A stretch of 8,204 nt of DNA from Pseudomonadota bacterium. Lineage in GTDB: Bacteria; Myxococcota; Myxococcia; Myxococcales; Myxococcaceae. The translations under genes and the position numbers were made by a program. The stretch's first letter is position 1. The number at the start of each line of letters is the position of its first letter. The stretch covers positions 1-8,204 of the forward strand of contig JAFADT010000155.1 of the NCBI GenBank assembly GCA_023424585.1. The letters run 5' to 3'. The notes under the pieces were generated by a model, which was not told where the DNA came from, did no database searches, and saw only the letters and a list, made by a program, of their open reading frames with translations. Of this stretch, positions 6,032 to 8,204 are shown piece after piece.

Positions 6032-6582
6032 GGCTTCACCGCCCGGTCCGCGCCACTGGAGGTCTTCACCATCACCCAGCCGCCCGTCACGGTGCCGCCC
6101 AGCTCGACGACGCCCTTGTACGCGGGCGTCACCAGGTCGTAGGCCACCGTGCCGGACGCGTCGTAGGTCACCGCGTCCGGGAAGTTGTCGAGCACGGACT
6201 GGTAGGCCTTCACCGCCATCTCGCGCGTCTGCGCCAGGCTGGCCTGATCCGCCCGGCCCCGCTGGTAGATGGCGGCCAGGTTGACGGCCACATAGTACTG
6301 CGCCTCGCCATAGGGCCCGTTCGCGAGCACCGTGGCCCACGCGTAGTAGCCCGCCACCGGGTCCCCGCCGGACTGGATCTGCCACTTCGTCTCCGTGCCC
6401 ACCCCGCCTTGCGCGAAGGGGTTGTTCGGATCATCCAGCACGGAGGTGTTCGGGTAGATGCCCATGGCCGGGTCGGTGACCGTGAAGGTCATCCCCTCCA
6501 GCTGCTTGCCGTAGATGATGGTCGGGTCGTCGTAGCAGCCGGACAGCGCGGCCACGGCGGCCAGCAGGAGACCCGTCCTCAT
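6028..6582 (-). CDS. small lipoprotein with TPR-like helical segment
   Basis: Predicted product is 184 aa. The signal peptide 1-15 ends in lipobox L-S-G-C with Cys16, followed by Y-D-D. An N-terminal part (17-73) without clear family signature precedes two stretches that look like paired amphipathic helices rich in Ala and Tyr: about 74-108 (G-Y-Y-A-W-A-T-V-L-A, then Y-Y-V-A-V-N-L-A-A-I-Y-Q) and 112-135 (A-V-K-A-Y-Q-S-V-L-D-N-F-P-D). This spacing resembles a tetratricopeptide hairpin. The end (160-175) looks like beta-strands. I do not recognise a named family. The start ATG 6582 is preserved with Shine-Dalgarno GAGGGA 9 bases upstream, which overlaps the stop codon of the barrel gene; the in-frame ATG at 6615 lies inside that gene and is rejected. 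Likely an accessory subunit on the membrane near the barrel, by inference from gene order. Confidence 0.82.
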   Translation of the reverse strand: MRTGLLLAAVAALSGCYDDPTIIYGKQLEGMTFTVTDPAMGIYPNTSVLDDPNNPFAQGGVGTETKWQIQSGGDPVAGYYAWATVLANGPYGEAQYYVAVNLAAIYQRGRADQASLAQTREMAVKAYQSVLDNFPDAVTYDASGTVAYDLVTPAYKGVVELGGTVTGGWVMVKTSSGADRAVKP

Positions 6583-6591
6583 GATGCGTGT

Positions 6592-6597
6592 TCCCTC
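6592..6597 (-). promoter_or_regulatory. Shine-Dalgarno overlapping the upstream stop codon
   Basis: GAGGGA on the minus strand lies 9 bases before ATG 6580-6582 and shares bases with the TGA (6596-6598) of the barrel gene. Ribosomes ending the barrel would land on this site, which supports coupled translation of the two genes. Confidence 0.65.
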
Positions 6598-8204
6598 AGA
6601 GAGAAAGGATGGCATACGCGCCCACCTCGTACTCGCGACCCTTCAGGCCCTCGGTGATGCCCCGGTCGTTGAGGCCCTCCGAGTACTCGTTCAGCATGCG
6701 CACCAGCCCTCGCAGGCCGAAGCGCGTGGACACCGCGCCCAGCACCGGCTTCTTCAACCCGTAGGACAGGTCGCCGCCCAGTTGGAGCGGGTATGTGAGG
6801 TTGAAGACGCGGTGGTAGTCGTAGGGGCCCCAGTCGTTGAAGCGCACCTGGGCCGCCAGCAGCAGCGTGTCGTAGAGCGCGGAGCCGTCCAGGCCGAAGC
6901 GGTGGATCTGCCGGCTGTCCTCGCCGGAGGACTGCTGGCTGCCCACGTAGGCCGTGCCGTACAGGCGCAGGCGCTGGGAGGGGTTGCCCACCAGGCGCAG
7001 GGACGTCTCCCACTCATCGCGGGCCACCGGCGCGGTGCCGAAGGCGATGGTGCTGCCGTCCGCGAGGATGGCGATGCCCGCGTCGCGCGAGGTGGGCTGG
7101 TGCCGGTAGACGATGTCCAGGCCCGCCGCGAACGGCGCGTCCTCGCGCATGTCGCGGTCCCACGACCAGAACCAGGTGCCCGGCGTCGGGTCGAAGGTGA
7201 TGAGCAGCTCGCCGCCCAGCGTCTCGCGGTTGTCCAGCACGCTGAACGCGTCCACCAGCACGCTGCGCGGCTTCACGCCCGCGTAGTACATGCCGGAGCC
7301 CGGATCGTAGGTGTCCTGGATGGTGGGGTTCGGCCCGATGAGGGGCTTCTGGTAGAGGACGTTGGGTGACACCTGGATGGAGCCGAACTGCAGCGCCGCG
7401 CCCAGCTGGCCCGCGTAGTGGTTGCCGCGGCCGCTCTCGCGCAGGCTCCAGCCGGTGATGATGTTGCCCTGCTCCGGCCCGCTGTCCGCGACGAGGCCGC
7501 GGATGGAGGACTGCACCAGCCAGCGCACCGCCCCCATGTCGTAGGTGAGGCGGGCCTTGGCGCCCAGCGTGTCCAGGAACTGCACCTTGTCCTGGAGCAC
7601 GTCGTAGCCGCTGTTGAGGTAGCTGGGGGCGCCGTCCGGGGCGCTGCGCGTATAGGTGAACGTCTCGCCGATGCGCTGGGGCGCGGAGAGCAGGCCGCCC
7701 ACGTCCAGCACCAGCTTGCTGGTGGCGTACTGGAAGCCGAGCGCCGTCCTGCGCGCGATGCGCTCGCGCACCACGGAGGCCGTGGAGGACGACGAGCCCT
7801 GCGCCAGGTCCTCCTGGTGCACCAGCGTGATGTTCACCGGGCCCACGTTGTTGCGGTACTTCGCCACCACGGAGGGGTTGGCGCCCCAGTACAGCTCCGG
7901 ACCGACGGCGACCTTCAGGCCGTCCATGGCCTTCTTGCCGCTGAACACCACGCCGAAGGGCGCGTTGCCGTGGTAGATGTCCAGGTTCGGCCCGTAGTTC
8001 GCCTCGCGGTAGAGGTTGAAGAAGTCACCCTCCTCGCCCCAGTGGTAGTGGCCGGTGCGGTAGTAGCCCTCCAGCGCGAAGTCCGAGCGGTCGAACTTGA
8101 ACTCGGCCTGGTACAGGGCGAAGCGATCCAGCGGGGACTGCTCGCGCGCCGGCGCGCCAGGGCCCACGGGGAGCTCGCTCGCGGTGGGCGTGGAGGGCGT
8201 GCCG
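6596..8204 (-). CDS. outer-membrane beta-barrel protein, unrecognised family (5' end outside window)
   Basis: 535 codons are visible and the frame runs off the right edge, so the N-terminus is missing. The GTG at 8165-8167 is probably internal. The chain is rich in short alternating hydrophobic/polar stretches with aromatic residues and Gly/Asn/Asp turns (for example F-A-L-E-G-Y-Y-R-T-G-H-Y-H-W-G, L-R-L-Y-G-T-A-Y-V-G, T-L-L-L-A-A-Q-V-R-F). There are no helical membrane segments, as expected for a barrel. It ends Y-E-V-G-A-Y-A-I-L-S-L, a strand with Leu instead of the common terminal Phe. No TonB-dependent plug is visible, but the part that would carry it lies outside the window. Being the first gene of a lipoprotein/glycosidase cluster suggests a role as pore or scaffold for sugar handling. 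That is inference; I do not recognise a named family. Confidence 0.8.
   Translation of the reverse strand, partial: GTPSTPTASELPVGPGAPAREQSPLDRFALYQAEFKFDRSDFALEGYYRTGHYHWGEEGDFFNLYREANYGPNLDIYHGNAPFGVVFSGKKAMDGLKVAVGPELYWGANPSVVAKYRNNVGPVNITLVHQEDLAQGSSSSTASVVRERIARRTALGFQYATSKLVLDVGGLLSAPQRIGETFTYTRSAPDGAPSYLNSGYDVLQDKVQFLDTLGAKARLTYDMGAVRWLVQSSIRGLVADSGPEQGNIITGWSLRESGRGNHYAGQLGAALQFGSIQVSPNVLYQKPLIGPNPTIQDTYDPGSGMYYAGVKPRSVLVDAFSVLDNRETLGGELLITFDPTPGTWFWSWDRDMREDAPFAAGLDIVYRHQPTSRDAGIAILADGSTIAFGTAPVARDEWETSLRLVGNPSQRLRLYGTAYVGSQQSSGEDSRQIHRFGLDGSALYDTLLLAAQVRFNDWGPYDYHRVFNLTYPLQLGGDLSYGLKKPVLGAVSTRFGLRGLVRMLNEYSEGLNDRGITEGLKGREYEVGAYAILSL

Noticed and set aside
6032..6385. Extended start of the second lipoprotein
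   Set aside because: This part overlaps the first lipoprotein gene in another frame; the lipoprotein signal sequence begins exactly at 6031.
1..8204. Search for tRNA or rRNA genes, CRISPR arrays, transposase genes and attachment sites
   Set aside because: No cloverleaf, regularly spaced repeats or transposase-like protein was seen; the repeats present are coding modules.

Overview
The window is GC-rich DNA with very strong G/C preference at third codon positions. It carries lipoprotein genes, a large secreted glycosidase and an SRPBCC protein of a type common in predatory myxobacteria. A Myxococcus/Corallococcus-like myxobacterium (Myxococcota) is the best guess. This rests on codon style and protein flavour, not on a marker gene.

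Layout: on the + strand, positions 2-241 hold the 3' end of an SRPBCC-fold gene. It is followed by a possible small unrecognised gene (286-654). Everything else is on the minus strand and is transcribed from the right edge towards the left. In transcription order there is an outer-membrane beta-barrel protein cut by the window edge (8203 down to 6596), a short lipoprotein with a TPR-like helical stretch (6582-6028), and a second lipoprotein with a glycan-binding-like beta-sandwich (6031-5360). A 219-base gap (5141-5359) contains a hairpin. After it comes a 1498-residue secreted glycoside hydrolase family 3 (GH3) enzyme with three discoidin (F5/8 type C) modules (5140-644). A strong 11-bp hairpin terminator at 593-622 closes the block where it meets the + strand genes.

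The first three minus-strand genes are tightly packed: one has its Shine-Dalgarno overlapping the previous stop codon, and the next pair overlaps as ATGA. They are almost certainly one translationally coupled operon. The GH3 gene follows in the same direction, either by read-through or from its own promoter in the gap.

Inference: barrel + helical lipoprotein + beta-sandwich lipoprotein + exo-acting glycosidase looks like a surface glycan capture and degradation locus. Its organisation recalls the Bacteroidota SusC/SusD/SusE-F arrangement, but the proteins are not recognisably homologous. The most unusual protein-level feature is a discoidin module that appears to be inserted inside an Ig/FnIII-like domain at the C-terminus of the GH3 enzyme. 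No RNA genes, insertion sequences or CRISPR arrays were seen.
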